Made by a program: the position numbers and the translations under genes. From Chloroflexota bacterium (GTDB taxonomy: Bacteria; Chloroflexota; Anaerolineae; Anaerolineales; Villigracilaceae), in assembly GCA_021823555.1 (NCBI GenBank), contig JAKANW010000242.1:1-5673 (forward strand): 5,673 bases of DNA. The letters are read 5' to 3'. The number at the start of each line of letters is the position of its first letter. Position 1 is the first letter of the stretch. The notes beneath the pieces were generated by a model that saw only the letters and a list, made by a program, of their open reading frames with translations, had not been told where the DNA came from and made no database searches. Shown here piece after piece: positions 5,080 through 5,673 of this stretch.

Positions 5080-5107
5080 GGCGCACAACCTTCTCTCCAG
5101 AACTTTT

Positions 5108-5173
5108 GCCACAGATTACGCAGATTTCACAGAATTTTTCTGTGCTAATCCGTGAAATCTGTGGCAGTTTTTT
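5108..5173 (+). repeat. REP-like imperfect palindrome with CACAGATT units; possible terminator
   Basis: The left arm 5108-5132 and right arm 5140-5165 form a long imperfect hairpin around AATTTTT (5133-5139). The outer GCCACAGATT pairs perfectly with AATCTGTGGC, and the inner CACAG with CTGTG. Between them are a few mismatches and a one-base bulge. Six T follow (5168-5173), so it may end the MBL/barrel transcript. The arms contain variants of (CA)CAGATT repeated within each arm. This resembles CACAGATT-type palindromic intergenic repeats that I recall from other bacterial genomes, so the element may be one copy of a dispersed family. Multiplicity cannot be seen in one window. Confidence 0.7.
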
Positions 5174-5188
5174 GTAATCATCTTCTTT

Positions 5189-5673
5189 ATGTCCTATCGT
5201 CGCTGGCCTGCCTTCTTTTTGCTTTGTATTGCGGAAGGGCTGATCGCCCTGGCCGCGTTGTTCGCCGTTCCCGGCGAGGGACTGTCGCCGGCGCGACTGG
5301 CGCTGGCGGGACTGCTCGTGCTGTTGTTGGCGGCGGAAGGCTGGCTTTATTTTCGTTCCCGCCACGCGGACGTTCGCTCCCGCTGGCTCGACGCGTCTGC
5401 ACGTCCGCGGCTTTTCCGCGCCGCGTTTGTGCTTGTATCGCTTCTCGCCCTGACCTCCGGTCTGCTCCTGTTCCTCCTGCGTTACCTCAAACCCGAAGTG
5501 ACCGTCTCCTACTATGTGCGCGCTGCGCCGTTTTTGATCTACCTGCTCGTGCTGGGCACCGAGACCGCACTTTGGCTGGCCGCGTTAATGTATGGCATTC
5601 ACCCGGGCCGCGTCCGTACACAGAAATCCCCGCTGAGACCGGCCGCCTTGTTCTTCGGTATTTTCATCCTCGT
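5189..5673 (+). CDS. Multi-pass membrane protein of unknown function, N-terminal part
   Basis: An open frame begins with ATG at 5189 and runs past the right edge, giving at least 161 residues. The sequence is strongly hydrophobic, with membrane segments at about 9-27, 36-54, 78-97, 112-133 and a fifth starting near 152. Between segments 2 and 3 lies a basic loop (R56-R77, rich in Arg), suggesting a cytoplasmic loop. No catalytic motif is visible. Large membrane glycosyltransferases or polytopic proteins of unknown function are possible, but I do not recognise the family. There is no SD before the ATG, and an in-frame TGA at 5153-5155 with no usual start codon between rules out a longer form. 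The start lies 15 bp after the T-tract of the palindrome, so this gene is probably a separate transcription unit with an unclear promoter. Codon use is GC-rich at third positions, which supports a real gene. Confidence 0.8.
   Translation, partial: MSYRRWPAFFLLCIAEGLIALAALFAVPGEGLSPARLALAGLLVLLLAAEGWLYFRSRHADVRSRWLDASARPRLFRAAFVLVSLLALTSGLLLFLLRYLKPEVTVSYYVRAAPFLIYLLVLGTETALWLAALMYGIHPGRVRTQKSPLRPAALFFGIFIL

Overview
The window looks like chromosomal DNA of an uncultured or little-studied Chloroflexota bacterium, probably Anaerolineae-like. This is an inference. It rests on a cupredoxin lipoprotein with auracyanin-type copper-ligand spacing, a DUF1540-like mini-protein, the general style of the genes and a moderately high GC content. 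No rRNA, tRNA, CRISPR array, transposase or phage gene is visible, and the content is mostly housekeeping and redox functions.

Layout: (1) 1-108 is the tail of an upstream unit, with a terminator-like hairpin whose loop carries a perfect TATAAT that may serve the next gene. (2) 109-537 (+) is a 7Fe-type ferredoxin with a long C-terminal extension, followed by a hairpin terminator. (3) 774-1996 (+) is a likely two-gene unit: an auracyanin-like blue-copper lipoprotein and, 23 bp later, a SpoU/TrmH-family RNA 2'-O-methyltransferase. A perfect-stem, probably bidirectional terminator at about 2054-2079 separates it from the convergent minus-strand operon. (4) 3991-2092 (-) is an operon in the order moeA (molybdenum insertion into molybdopterin), a VKOR-family disulfide-forming membrane protein, and a four-cysteine mini-protein with an extremely acidic tail. 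The last two are tightly coupled: the VKOR stop codon lies inside the next gene's Shine-Dalgarno. (5) 3992-4111 is a compact divergent promoter region with opposed TATAAT boxes 12 bp apart. (6) 4112-5079 (+) is a two-gene operon: a metallo-beta-lactamase-fold protein with an altered metal motif, then a 100-residue protein resembling small dimeric alpha/beta-barrel proteins. Here too the stop codon overlaps the SD. (7) 5108-5173 is a large imperfect palindrome of CACAGATT-type units followed by six T. (8) 5189-5673 (+) is the N-terminal part of a multi-pass membrane protein that runs off the window.

Several genes concern redox chemistry at or near the membrane: ferredoxin, blue copper protein, VKOR and the Moco enzyme MoeA. 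They lie in separate transcription units, so a single pathway is not demonstrated. The least explained parts are the VKOR-coupled acidic mini-protein, the degenerate MBL metal site, the MBL/barrel gene pair, and the palindromic repeat. No clear new defence or mobile system is visible.
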